Assembly: GCF_011764445.1 (NCBI RefSeq)
Contig: NZ_BLPG01000001.1
Span: 310,001 to 374,000 of the forward strand
Length of the DNA: 64,000 bases
Source of the DNA: Phytohabitans rumicis
GTDB taxonomy: Bacteria; Actinomycetota; Actinomycetes; Mycobacteriales; Micromonosporaceae
Direction of reading: 5' to 3'
The notes beneath the pieces are model-generated. The model had not been told where the DNA came from. It saw nothing but the letters and a program-made list of their open reading frames with translations, and made no database searches. The translations under genes were made by a program, and so were the position numbers. Of the stretch, positions 55,331-63,464 are shown piece by piece. Every line of letters starts with the position of its first letter. Position 1 is the first letter of the stretch.

Positions 55331-55356
55331 GCGTTTCGGCCCCCGCCAAACCTGCC

Positions 55357-55362
55357 TACCGT
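55357..55362 (+). promoter_or_regulatory. -10 element of a probable leaderless exporter mRNA
   Basis: TACCGT lies 7 bp before the ATG at 55370, so transcription would start at the initiation codon. There is no Shine-Dalgarno sequence in front of that ATG. This supports the ATG over the GTG at 55361. Confidence 0.45.
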
Positions 55363-55369
55363 GCCGGCC

Positions 55370-56134
55370 ATGGGCGAATACGCGATCGAGGCCGACGGGT
55401 TGCGGCGGACGTACCGGAGCAGGACGGGCTGGCTGCGGCCCCGACGCGTCGAGGTGGAGGCGGTGCGCGGGATCGATTTCGCCGTGCGGCGCGGCGAACT
55501 CTTCGGGCTCCTCGGACCCAACGGCGCCGGCAAGACCACCACCATCAAGCTGCTCAACACGCTGCTGATCCCCACCGCGGGCCGGGCCCGGGTCTGCGGC
55601 TTCGACGTGGTCACCCAGACCCGCGAGGTGCGCCGCCGGATCGGGTACGTCTTCGGCGGCGACCGCGGCCTCTACGACCGGCTCTCCGGCCTGGACAACC
55701 TGCGCTACTTCGCCGAGCTGTACGCCGTGCCGCCGCGCCAGCAGCGCGAACGCATCGGCTACCTGCTGGAGCTGGTCGGCCTGACCGGACGCGAGTACGA
55801 ACGGGTCGAGGGGTACTCGCGCGGCATGCGCCAGCGCCTGCACATCGCGCGCGGGCTGCTGCACTCCCCCGAGGTGCTCTTCCTGGACGAACCGTCGATC
55901 GGCGTCGACCCGGTGGCCGCGCGCGAGTTGCGCCGCACGGTCACCAACCTGACCGCGGGCGGCACGACGGTCCTGCTGACCACCCACTACATGGCCGAGG
56001 CCGACGAGCTGTGCGACCGGGTCGCGGTCATCGCGGACGGCCAGATCCGGGCGCTCGGCACGCCGGCCGAACTGAAGCGGGACGCGGACACGCTGGAGGA
56101 CGCGTACGTGGCGATCGTGGGCGCCGCCGCATGA
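55370..56134 (+). CDS. ABC-2 type exporter ATP-binding protein
   Basis: The 254-residue ATPase has Walker A LGPNGAGKTTT (about 49), signature YSRGMRQRLHIARGLL (about 150), Walker B VLFLDEPSIGVD (about 170) and switch His in LLTTHYMAEADEL. The signature YSRGMRQRL replaces the usual LSGGQ, as in several DrrA/NatA-like exporters. The start overlaps a leaderless-type promoter and the stop overlaps the first permease (ATGA at 56131-56134). With the two permeases it likely exports a drug, lipid or peptide; expression is probably controlled by the divergent ArsR-type regulator. Confidence 0.92.
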   Translation: MGEYAIEADGLRRTYRSRTGWLRPRRVEVEAVRGIDFAVRRGELFGLLGPNGAGKTTTIKLLNTLLIPTAGRARVCGFDVVTQTREVRRRIGYVFGGDRGLYDRLSGLDNLRYFAELYAVPPRQQRERIGYLLELVGLTGREYERVEGYSRGMRQRLHIARGLLHSPEVLFLDEPSIGVDPVAARELRRTVTNLTAGGTTVLLTTHYMAEADELCDRVAVIADGQIRALGTPAELKRDADTLEDAYVAIVGAAA

Positions 56135-56904
56135 GCACGCTGCGCCTGATCGCGGTCGGTGGCCTGCTGCACGCGAAGCACCAAAGCCGGTCCACATTGG
56201 AAATCACCATCGCCCTGCTGGTGCCGTTGGTGCAGGCGACGCTGGCGGTGTACCTGTTCCGGGCCGGCACCGAGCCGCATCGGCTGCTCGAAGCCGCCGT
56301 CGGCGCCGGGCTGATGGGCGTGTGGTCGTCGGTGCTGTTCGGCTCCGGCGGGGCGATCCAGAACCAGCGCTGGCAGGGCACCCTGGAACTGCTGGTGCTG
56401 GCCCCGCGGCCGACCGCGCTGGTCATCCTGCCCATCACGCTGGCCACGGCCCTGACCGGCACGTACGCGATGGTGGCCACGCTGCTGTGGGGCCGGCTGC
56501 TCTACGGCATCCGGCTCGAGTTCGCCGATCCGTTCGGCTTCGCGGTGGCGGCACCGGCGTGCGTGATCGGCCTCGGCATGTTCGGCCTGCTGCTGGCCGC
56601 GACGTTCGTGCTGATGCGCAACGCCAACGCGCTCGCCAACACCCTGGAGTACCCGATCTGGCTGGTCTCCGGCATGCTCGTGCCGATCACCGTGCTGCCC
56701 GGCTGGACCACCCCGATCGCCGCCGTGCTGCCGACCACCTGGGGCGCACGGGCGCTGCGCGAGGCGGTCACCGGTTCCGGCCCGGTCTGGCCGTCGCTGG
56801 CCATGTGCCTCGCCATCAGCCTGGTCTGCCTGGCGCTCGGCGCGGCCAGCATGTCCTATGTGGAACGCCGGGCGCGCGCCGCCGCGACCCTGGCCCTGGC
56901 CTAG
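56131..56904 (+). CDS. ABC-2 type exporter permease
   Basis: The 257-residue protein has six membrane helices and the ABC-2 permease signature region NQRWQGTLELLVLAPRPTA (about 75-95) and EYPIWLVSGMLVPITVLP (about 173-190). It is encoded with overlap after the ATPase. Two different permeases in the operon suggest a heterodimeric channel. Confidence 0.9.
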   Translation: MSTLRLIAVGGLLHAKHQSRSTLEITIALLVPLVQATLAVYLFRAGTEPHRLLEAAVGAGLMGVWSSVLFGSGGAIQNQRWQGTLELLVLAPRPTALVILPITLATALTGTYAMVATLLWGRLLYGIRLEFADPFGFAVAAPACVIGLGMFGLLLAATFVLMRNANALANTLEYPIWLVSGMLVPITVLPGWTTPIAAVLPTTWGARALREAVTGSGPVWPSLAMCLAISLVCLALGAASMSYVERRARAAATLALA

Positions 56905-56912
56905 GAGGCACC

Positions 56913-57692
56913 GTGCTTCGCTTGATCGGCACCGGCGGCGTGATCGCCTACCGGGCGCTCTTCAACTGGACCAGCCCGCCGATGTTCGTCGGCACCCTGC
57001 TCGTGGGACCGCTCTTCCAGCTCCTCTTCTTCGCGTACCTGGGCCGGCAGCTCGGCGTCGCGGACGACCGCTTCTACATCGTCGGCAACGCCGTGCTCGC
57101 CGCGACGCTGTCCTGCGTCTTCGGCGGCACGATGGCGGTGGCCAACGAGCGCCGCTACGGCACCCTGGGTCACGTGCTGCTCGCCCCGCGCAGCCGTACC
57201 GCCATCTTCCTCGGCCGGGCCCTGCCGTACGCGGGAAACGGCGCCCTCGTCGCCGCGTTCACGCTGGCCGGCGGCGCGTTGCTGCTCGGCCTGCGGCTGC
57301 CGGTGGCGGCCCTGCCCGGCCTGCTGCTGACCCTCGCGATCGCCGGCCTCTCCTGCGCCTTCTTCGGCCTCACGCTCGGCGCGATCGGGCTGCGGTTCCG
57401 CGATGTCTGGCTGGTGTCGAACCTGTCGGTGGCCTGGCTGCTGCTGCTCACCGGCGTCAACGTGCCGGCCGAGCACCTGCCCGCCGGCATGCGGATCGCC
57501 GGCCAGCTGCTGCCGATCACCCACGCCGCCGAGGCCGCCCGCCGGCTCACCGCCGGCGACGGGCTGGCCGCCGCGGCACCCGCCTTGGGCGCCGAATTCA
57601 CGGTCGCCATCGGGTACGCCCTGCTAGCCGCCGTGCTGCTCCGGTTCTTCGAGGCCGAAAGCCGCCGCCGCGCCTCCCTCGATACCTTCTAG
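56913..57692 (+). CDS. ABC-2 type exporter permease, second subunit
   Basis: The 259-residue protein has six membrane helices and NERRYGTLGHVLLAPRSRTA (about 70-90), the same ABC-2 signature as the first permease, and TGVNVPAEHLPAGMRIAGQL before the last helices. GTG 56913 is fixed by GGAGG 6 bp upstream; the open frame further upstream is shadow of the first permease. It is the partner channel subunit. Confidence 0.9.
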   Translation: MLRLIGTGGVIAYRALFNWTSPPMFVGTLLVGPLFQLLFFAYLGRQLGVADDRFYIVGNAVLAATLSCVFGGTMAVANERRYGTLGHVLLAPRSRTAIFLGRALPYAGNGALVAAFTLAGGALLLGLRLPVAALPGLLLTLAIAGLSCAFFGLTLGAIGLRFRDVWLVSNLSVAWLLLLTGVNVPAEHLPAGMRIAGQLLPITHAAEAARRLTAGDGLAAAAPALGAEFTVAIGYALLAAVLLRFFEAESRRRASLDTF

Positions 57693-57752
57693 TGTCGAAC
57701 TGGCGGGGATCCGGATGTGTCAATCCGGTCGGCGTCGGGCAGACTGTCGTGA

Positions 57753-59162
57753 GTGGAGGATCGACAACTGTTGGGCGGCCGGTACCGGTTGGCGGACCAG
57801 ATCGGCCAAGGCGGCATGTCGGTGGTCTGGTCGGCCACCGACCTGGTGCTGCGCCGCGAGGTCGCGGTGAAGGTGCTGGCCGGCCCGCTCGCCGCGGATC
57901 CCGGCGCCCGCCTGCGTATCCAGGCGGAGGCGCGGGCCGCGGCCAAGCTTTCGCATCCGCACGTCGCCGCCGTGTACGACTTCGGTGAGTCGCCGGACGA
58001 GGATGGCCAGCCGGTGCCGTTCGTGGTGATGGAGCTCTTGCACGGTCCTACGCTCCGGTCCCGGCTCGCGGACGGTCCGATTCCCGTACCGGAGGCGCTG
58101 CGATTGTGCGCGGAGGTGGCGAGCGGCCTCGCCGCCGCGCACGCCGCCGGGCTCGTGCACCGGGACGTCAAGCCGGCCAACGTGGTCCTCACCCCGTCCG
58201 GCGCGAAGGTGGTCGACTTCGGCATCGCGGCCGCCGTGGGGCCGCTGGACGACCTGGACGAGGACAACCGGTACGTGGGCACGCCCGCCTTTCTCGCCCC
58301 CGAGCGGCTGACCGGCGGAGACGTCACGACGGCGTCCGATGTGTACGCCCTCGGCCTGCTGCTGTACTTCGTGCTCTCCGGCCGGCTGCCGTGGCAGGTG
58401 GAGACCACCACGCAGATGCTGAAGGCGCACGTGTACGTCGAGCCGAAGCCGCTCCCGTCCCTGCCGGGCGTGCCGCCGCAGGTCGTCGACCTGTGCCGCC
58501 AGTGCCTTGCCAAGGAGCCCGACGACCGGCCGTCCGCGGCCCAGGTCGCCGAGATCCTCGCCGGCGTCGGCGCCGGTGGTGACGCGCCCCCGGTCGCCGT
58601 CCCGCGCGAGCGTGGCCGCCGCCGTACCGCGCTGCTGACCATCGCCGCCGTGTCCGCGGTGGTCGTCGTGGCGGCCGCCAGCCTGCTCGCCGACCCGGCC
58701 GGCATCACGGGCGGCCCCGAGACGGAGGTATCGGCGCAGGATGGCGGCGCGGCCGATCCGTCGGCGACACCCACCGGCGCGGGTACGCCGCCGCCCCGAG
58801 CATCATGGCCAGGCTCGCCGCCGATCGTCGGCACCCGCGACACCACCCGGCCCGGCGCGACGGCGACCACGGGCGGGCCGCCGGCCGGTCCCGGCGGGCC
58901 GGGACCGGGACCGTCCACATCGGTCGAGTCGACCGCGACCGCGGCCCCGGAGCAGCGGACGTTCACCTCGGAGGGCGGCACGGTGGTGGCGGAGTGCGTC
59001 GGCACGCTGGCGCACGCGGTCAGCTTCGAGCCCGCGGAGGGCTATTCGGTCCAGAAGGCCGAAGTGGGTCCCGCCGCCCTGGTGCGGATCTGGTTCAAGA
59101 TCAAGCAGCCGGTCAAGATGAACATCCGCTGCGTCAACGGCGTACCGACCCTCGACGGCTGA
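57753..59162 (+). CDS. Membrane-anchored Ser/Thr protein kinase
   Basis: The 469-residue protein has a Hanks-type kinase domain (about 10-275): Gly loop GQGGMS (about 19), catalytic Lys40 in VAVKVL, HRDVKPANVV with Asp at about 137, DFG at 155-157, and APERL with DVYALGLLLY. A membrane helix (about 292-312, LLTIAAVSAVVVVAAASLLA) is followed by a Pro/Thr/Gly-rich extracellular stalk and a small C-terminal domain (about 410-469) with two Cys. It lacks PASTA repeats, so it does not sense peptidoglycan in the PknB manner. GTG 57753 is the start. It stands alone, with a strong hairpin right after its stop. Confidence 0.92.
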   Translation: MEDRQLLGGRYRLADQIGQGGMSVVWSATDLVLRREVAVKVLAGPLAADPGARLRIQAEARAAAKLSHPHVAAVYDFGESPDEDGQPVPFVVMELLHGPTLRSRLADGPIPVPEALRLCAEVASGLAAAHAAGLVHRDVKPANVVLTPSGAKVVDFGIAAAVGPLDDLDEDNRYVGTPAFLAPERLTGGDVTTASDVYALGLLLYFVLSGRLPWQVETTTQMLKAHVYVEPKPLPSLPGVPPQVVDLCRQCLAKEPDDRPSAAQVAEILAGVGAGGDAPPVAVPRERGRRRTALLTIAAVSAVVVVAAASLLADPAGITGGPETEVSAQDGGAADPSATPTGAGTPPPRASWPGSPPIVGTRDTTRPGATATTGGPPAGPGGPGPGPSTSVESTATAAPEQRTFTSEGGTVVAECVGTLAHAVSFEPAEGYSVQKAEVGPAALVRIWFKIKQPVKMNIRCVNGVPTLDG

Positions 59163-59179
59163 TCAAGGCTTTCTGCGTC

Positions 59180-59236
59180 GATCAAGGGCGAATGGTCGTG
59201 GATGGGAGATCGAACCACGACCGTTCGCCCTTGATC
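59180..59236. repeat. 22-bp inverted repeat, probable terminator of the kinase gene
   Basis: GATCAAGGGCGAATGGTCGTGG (59180-59201) pairs with 59215-59236 along its full length, with one G-T pair and a 13-nt loop. A second, outer pair of GATCAAGG (59161) and CCTTGATC (59249-59256) makes a nested structure. It starts 17 bp after the kinase stop. Confidence 0.65.
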
Positions 59237-59586
59237 GGCGGGCAAGCCCTTGATCGGGGGCACGCGGAGACGGCGACGCACACCACCGTCCCCGGGCGGC
59301 GCTCGGCCGTTGTCCCTGGGGTCTTGTGCCACGGGGCTGGCAGCGCTGGTCGGGGGTTTCGGCGAGCGCCAGCGAGCCGCCGACCTGCGCGGTGCCCGCG
59401 GGAGCATGCGGCCCGCAGGTGACGCGGGCCGGGGCATATCTGCCCGGACAAACCCCAGACGCCGCCTGACCCCAAACCCAAACCGTCTCTAGATCTACTT
59501 GTTGGCGTCGGTCACGTCTTGGACGTGCTTTTCCTTTGGACTCCACGTCGTCTTCACGATCGGAGTCCTACCCGAGCGCCAGCGTG
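59237..59586. other. Intergenic stretch without a gene
   Basis: No open frame is convincing. Near the right end, read on the minus strand, TPIVKTTWSPKEKHVQDVTD followed by ANK and a stop (about 59495-59575) looks protein-like and may be the tail of a lost gene. It lies directly after the LacI stop. Confidence 0.35.
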
Positions 59587-60639
59587 CTAGAACCGGGGCT
59601 CGGCGGTGCTTCCCCGTACGACGAGGAACGTCTCCACCACGGTTTCGCCGGGTTTCAGGTCGGGCTCCTTCACCCGGCGGATGGCCGCTTCGACCGCGGC
59701 GACACCCATCAGCTCGGGGTCCTGCCGGACGGTGGTCAGGTCGACCGAGGACAGGCGCGCGATCGGGGCGTCGTCGAACCCGGTGACCGAAATGTCCTCG
59801 GGCACCCGTACGCCGTTTCGCACCAGTATCTGCAGGACCCCGACGGCCGCGTGGTCGTTGGGCACGACGACGGCGGACGGCAGCGTCGCACGCCGAAGCA
59901 GCGTCCGCGCCGCCGCCGAACCGGCTTCCTCGAAGTAGTCGCCCCTGGTGTAGTCGCCGGCCGGGGACAGCACGTCGGCGGCCAGCCCGAGGCGGTTGAT
60001 CTCCTGGTCGTAGCCGCGGCGGCGCAGGACCGCCGCTGGCATGGCGGCCGGATCCACGAACGCGATCCGCTCGTGCCCGAGCTCGGCCAGGTAGGTCACC
60101 ACGCCGGCGATCCCCTTGTCTCCGGAGGACCGCACGACGTCGTAGTACGCGTTGCGCTTGCCGTAGCCCACGTCGACGACCGGCACCGGACTGCGCCGGC
60201 TGACCGCGCGCAGGCCGGCGTGGTCCAGGTTGGAGCCGATGACGATCACGGCGGCGCACCGGTGGCCGAGCAGCTCCTCGACCGCCTGGTTGGTGCTGCG
60301 CGTGGCGGTCTGCGCGCTCAGGATGACGTCGTATCCGCGGGCCGCGGCCGCCGGGTAGATGTGCTCGACGATTTCCAGCTCGGTGGAGTGGGCGGGCGCG
60401 AAGATGACGCCGAGGTCGGCGCTGCGCGCCCGCCGCAGCGACCGGGCGCCGACGTGCGGGCTGAAGCCGAGCTGCCGGGCGGCTTCCCGGACCCGTCGCC
60501 GGGTCTCCTCGCTGGCACCCGGTGCGTCCCGCAGCACCAGGGAGACCAGCTGCCGGGAAACGCCGAGATGCGCCGCGATGTCGGCCATCGTCGGCTGGCG
60601 CCGGCCTCCGTCGGCCGATTCGGCGTTGTCGCTGCCCAT
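59587..60639 (-). CDS. LacI-family transcriptional regulator
   Basis: The 350-residue protein has a LacI helix-turn-helix (about 17-40, TMADIAAHLGVSRQLVSLVL), the hinge region (about 60-72), and a periplasmic-binding-type core with ISVTGFDDAPIARLSSVDLT (about 280-300) and FSPHVGARSLRRARS early on. It likely represses the operon it terminates and is relieved by a sugar or sugar phosphate. ATG 60639 lies 4 bp after the isomerase stop, so it is part of the same transcript. Confidence 0.93.
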   Translation of the reverse strand: MGSDNAESADGGRRQPTMADIAAHLGVSRQLVSLVLRDAPGASEETRRRVREAARQLGFSPHVGARSLRRARSADLGVIFAPAHSTELEIVEHIYPAAAARGYDVILSAQTATRSTNQAVEELLGHRCAAVIVIGSNLDHAGLRAVSRRSPVPVVDVGYGKRNAYYDVVRSSGDKGIAGVVTYLAELGHERIAFVDPAAMPAAVLRRRGYDQEINRLGLAADVLSPAGDYTRGDYFEEAGSAAARTLLRRATLPSAVVVPNDHAAVGVLQILVRNGVRVPEDISVTGFDDAPIARLSSVDLTTVRQDPELMGVAAVEAAIRRVKEPDLKPGETVVETFLVVRGSTAEPRF

Positions 60640-60643
60640 AGCC

Positions 60644-61503
60644 CTAGCAGATTAGCTCGTCGATGGTCTTCCTCATGAACGTTGCCGACTCCCGGGCACG
60701 GTCTTCCCAGGCGAACACGCACGAGGTCATGACGTTGTCCGCGCCGTCGGCGAAGCCGAGCCGGTCCAGCGTCCCGAAGAACGCCGCCCAGTCGACCTCT
60801 CCCTGCCCGATGTCCAGATGCTGATGGACACGCGCGGTCGAACCGGGCGGGTTGACGATGTACCGCAGCCCCGACGACGCGGTGTGGTCGAACGAGTCCG
60901 CCAGATGCAGGTGCGTCATCAGCGGCCCGGCGTGCTCCATGATCTGGACCAGGTTGCCGCCCATGTGGAACGTGTGCGGCGCGCAGTACAGGAAGGACAC
61001 CAGCGGCGAGTTGATCCCCCGCACCATGTCCACCGCGACCAACCCGTCCTCCACGAAGTCGTCCGGATGCGGCTCCAGCCGCAACTGCACGCCCTCCCGC
61101 TCGAAGTGCGGCAGCAGCTCCTCCATCGACCGCCAGAACATGCCCTCGCTGCGGCTGGCCTGCTCCGGCCGGCCGTTGAACTCCGAGTTCATTACCCGGC
61201 AGTCCAGGTCCACGGTGATCTGGATGGCCCGCTTCCAGTACCGCACCGCGGCCTGCCGCTCCTCCTCGTCCGGCCCGGACCACCGGTACAACGGCAGGTG
61301 CGAGGCGATCCGCACACCGGCCGCGTCCAACGCCTTCTTGAACGCCCGGACGGTGCCGTCGTCCGCGCGGGGTGCAGGAAGAACGGGGTGAAGTCGTCGC
61401 GCGGCGAGAGCTCGATGTACTCGTACCCCAGGTCCGCCACCAACGCGGGAAGCTCCAGCAGCGGCGTCGTCCGGAACATGTACGGGTCAAGTGCGATCTT
61501 CAT
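60644..61503 (-). CDS. TIM-barrel sugar phosphate isomerase/epimerase, frameshifted as assembled
   Basis: The N-terminus ([19 protein letters not shown] to [10 protein letters not shown]) and the rest ([17 protein letters not shown] to [10 protein letters not shown]) are in two frames, joined near 61369-61372, where a G is missing from a run on the plus strand. Restoring it gives 287 codons, normal for the xylose isomerase-like TIM-barrel family. LEPHPDDFV and [10 protein letters not shown] carry likely metal ligands (Glu, His, Asp). ATG 61503 overlaps the dehydrogenase stop (ATGA). The family includes IolH/IolI and related epimerases; a role in inositol-like catabolism follows from neighbours. 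Confidence 0.85.
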
Positions 61504-62528
61504 GGGTGCTGGCCTCCGGCGTAGATGGCGGGCTTCTCGATCAGGTCCACCGCGACCCGCTCACCGCTGTGCAGCGCGTCCACCGCGGCGTCGCAGACCA
61601 CCTGGGCCGCGTAGCCGTCCCAGGAGCTCGGTCCGGTCGCGCCGGCGCCGGCGGAGACGGCGTTGATCCAGTCTTGGAGTTCGCTGTCGTAGGCGTCGAT
61701 GAAGCGCTCGCGCCAGTCCTGCGGCACCGCGCCGGACGCGGTGCCCCCGCGGCGCAGGACGACCTGCCCCCGGTCGGCGAGCGCGGCCGTGCCGTCCTCC
61801 CCGACCACCTCGCCGCGGATGTCGTAGCCGTAGCGGATGTTCACCGAGGTCTCGACGCTGACCAGCACGCCCGAGGTGGTTTCGAGGATCATGAGCAGCG
61901 GGTCCTGGAGGTCGCCGCCGTGGCGGTTGCGCCGGGGCGCGAGCACCTGGACGCCGGTGAACTCCTCCGCGAGCAGCCACCGCGCGACGTCGAAGTCGTG
62001 GACCGCGGTGTCCACGATCGCCATGTCGGTGGTGTAGGAGTCCGGCACGCCGGGGTTGCGGTGCCCGGAGTAGTACATCAGCGGCGCACCGATGGTGCCG
62101 GCTTCGATGACGTTCTTCAGCCCGCGGTACGCGTCGTCGTACCGTCGCATGAAGCCGACCTGCACCAGCCGGCGGCCGGCGGCGACCTCCGCGTCGATGA
62201 TGTTCCGGCAGGCCCGCTGGGTGGTGGCCAGCGGCTTCTCGCAGAAGACCGGCTTGCCGGCGGCGATGCCGGCCAGCACGTACTCCTCGTGGGTGGGTCC
62301 CCACGAGGTGACGAGGACGGCGTCGACGTTCTCGTTCCCGATCACGTCCTGACCGGTGGCGTGCACGGTGGCGTCCTTCAGCCCGGCCGCGACCTGCTGC
62401 GCCAGGTCGGCGCTGAGGTCCGTGACCGCGGTGACGTCCGCGCCCGACAGGACCTGGGTGATCCGGCGGATGTGGTCCTGGCCGATCATGCCGGTGCCGA
62501 CGACTCCGACTCGTACGCTCCCGCTCAT
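61500..62528 (-). CDS. Gfo/Idh/MocA dehydrogenase, inositol 2-dehydrogenase (IolG)-like
   Basis: The 342-residue protein has the NAD-binding motif [16 protein letters not shown] (about 6-21), the conserved CEKPLATT (about 95; Lys97 type catalytic) and [16 protein letters not shown] (about 122), the last a frequent block in IolG-type myo-inositol dehydrogenases. [10 protein letters not shown] carries the usual D-x-x-x-H-like active-site region. Its stop overlaps the isomerase start. Substrate is inositol or a related cyclitol/sugar; exact specificity cannot be read. Confidence 0.88.
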   Translation of the reverse strand: MSGSVRVGVVGTGMIGQDHIRRITQVLSGADVTAVTDLSADLAQQVAAGLKDATVHATGQDVIGNENVDAVLVTSWGPTHEEYVLAGIAAGKPVFCEKPLATTQRACRNIIDAEVAAGRRLVQVGFMRRYDDAYRGLKNVIEAGTIGAPLMYYSGHRNPGVPDSYTTDMAIVDTAVHDFDVARWLLAEEFTGVQVLAPRRNRHGGDLQDPLLMILETTSGVLVSVETSVNIRYGYDIRGEVVGEDGTAALADRGQVVLRRGGTASGAVPQDWRERFIDAYDSELQDWINAVSAGAGATGPSSWDGYAAQVVCDAAVDALHSGERVAVDLIEKPAIYAGGQHP

Positions 62529-62540
62529 AGGTTCCCTTTC

Positions 62541-63464
62541 TCAGTAAGGCCAGCGGCGGACCGGGCCGAGCCCACAGCCGACGTAGTAGCCGGCGGTGCG
62601 GGCCCCGATCGGCAGCGGGATGTGCGGCTCGACCGGGTAGAGGTCCTGCTCGATGACGGCGAAGAGCTCGCGGTCGAGCCGGCCCAGGGCGTCGAGCAGC
62701 GGCGGCATGTCGGGCTCGCCGTACGGCGGCTCGCACATCACGCCGAGCTTGACCGCGTCCGACAGCGGCAGGTTCTCGGCCAGCGCGCGGGCGCGCACCA
62801 CGGGATCGACCTGCTTGAGGTGTACGTAGGTGATCCGCTCGGGGAACCGTTCGATGATCTCGATGTTGTCGCCCTCGCAGTAGGCGACGTGGCCGGTGTC
62901 CAGGCAGAGGTTGACCAGTGCCGGGTCGGTGTCGCTCAGGAAGCGCTCGATCCGGACCTGGGTGTCGACGTGGGTGTCCACGTGCGGGTGGAAGACCAGC
63001 TTGACGCCGTACTGCTCGTAGATGACCTTCGCGAGCACGTCGGTACCGGTGACCAGGTTCGTCCACTGCTCAGGGTCGATGTCCCCGGCCTGCGTCGCCG
63101 CACCGGTGCGCATGTCGGTGTACTGCTCGGGCAGGTGGACCAGGTACTCGGCGCCGAGCGCGGCCAGCAGGCGGGCCTCCTGGCTGAAGGCGACGATCGC
63201 CGCCGCCAGCGCCTCCTTGCCCTTGTGCAGGCCGGCGAACACGGTGCCGCCGCAGACGGTGAGCCCGCGCGCCGCCAGTTCCTCCTTGAGCCGTACGGGG
63301 TCCTGGGGCAGGAATCCCTGCGGGCCGAGCTCGGTGTGGACATAGCCCACGCGGGCGATCTCGTCCAGGTACGCGTCCCACGTCACCTGGTGCGGATCGC
63401 TGGGGAACCACACTCCCCAGGAGTCGGGCGCGGTGCCGAGCCGCAGCTTCGACAGATCGGTCAT
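62541..63464 (-). CDS. IolE-like inosose dehydratase/sugar isomerase
   Basis: The 307-residue TIM-barrel protein begins KLRLGTAPDSWGVWFPSDPH, the hallmark start of IolE-type inosose dehydratases, and has LVFHPHVDTHVDT, NLCLDTGHVAYCEG and ITYVHLKQVDP, carrying Glu/Asp/His metal ligands. It would dehydrate the keto-inositol made by the IolG-like enzyme next to it. ATG 63464 overlaps the ABC ATPase stop (ATGA). It may instead act on another 2-keto polyol. Confidence 0.86.
   Translation of the reverse strand: MTDLSKLRLGTAPDSWGVWFPSDPHQVTWDAYLDEIARVGYVHTELGPQGFLPQDPVRLKEELAARGLTVCGGTVFAGLHKGKEALAAAIVAFSQEARLLAALGAEYLVHLPEQYTDMRTGAATQAGDIDPEQWTNLVTGTDVLAKVIYEQYGVKLVFHPHVDTHVDTQVRIERFLSDTDPALVNLCLDTGHVAYCEGDNIEIIERFPERITYVHLKQVDPVVRARALAENLPLSDAVKLGVMCEPPYGEPDMPPLLDALGRLDRELFAVIEQDLYPVEPHIPLPIGARTAGYYVGCGLGPVRRWPY

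Noticed and set aside
59163-59546. Minus-strand frame of about 127 codons between the kinase and LacI genes
   Set aside because: It covers the hairpin and is Arg/Pro-rich with no motif or ribosome binding site.
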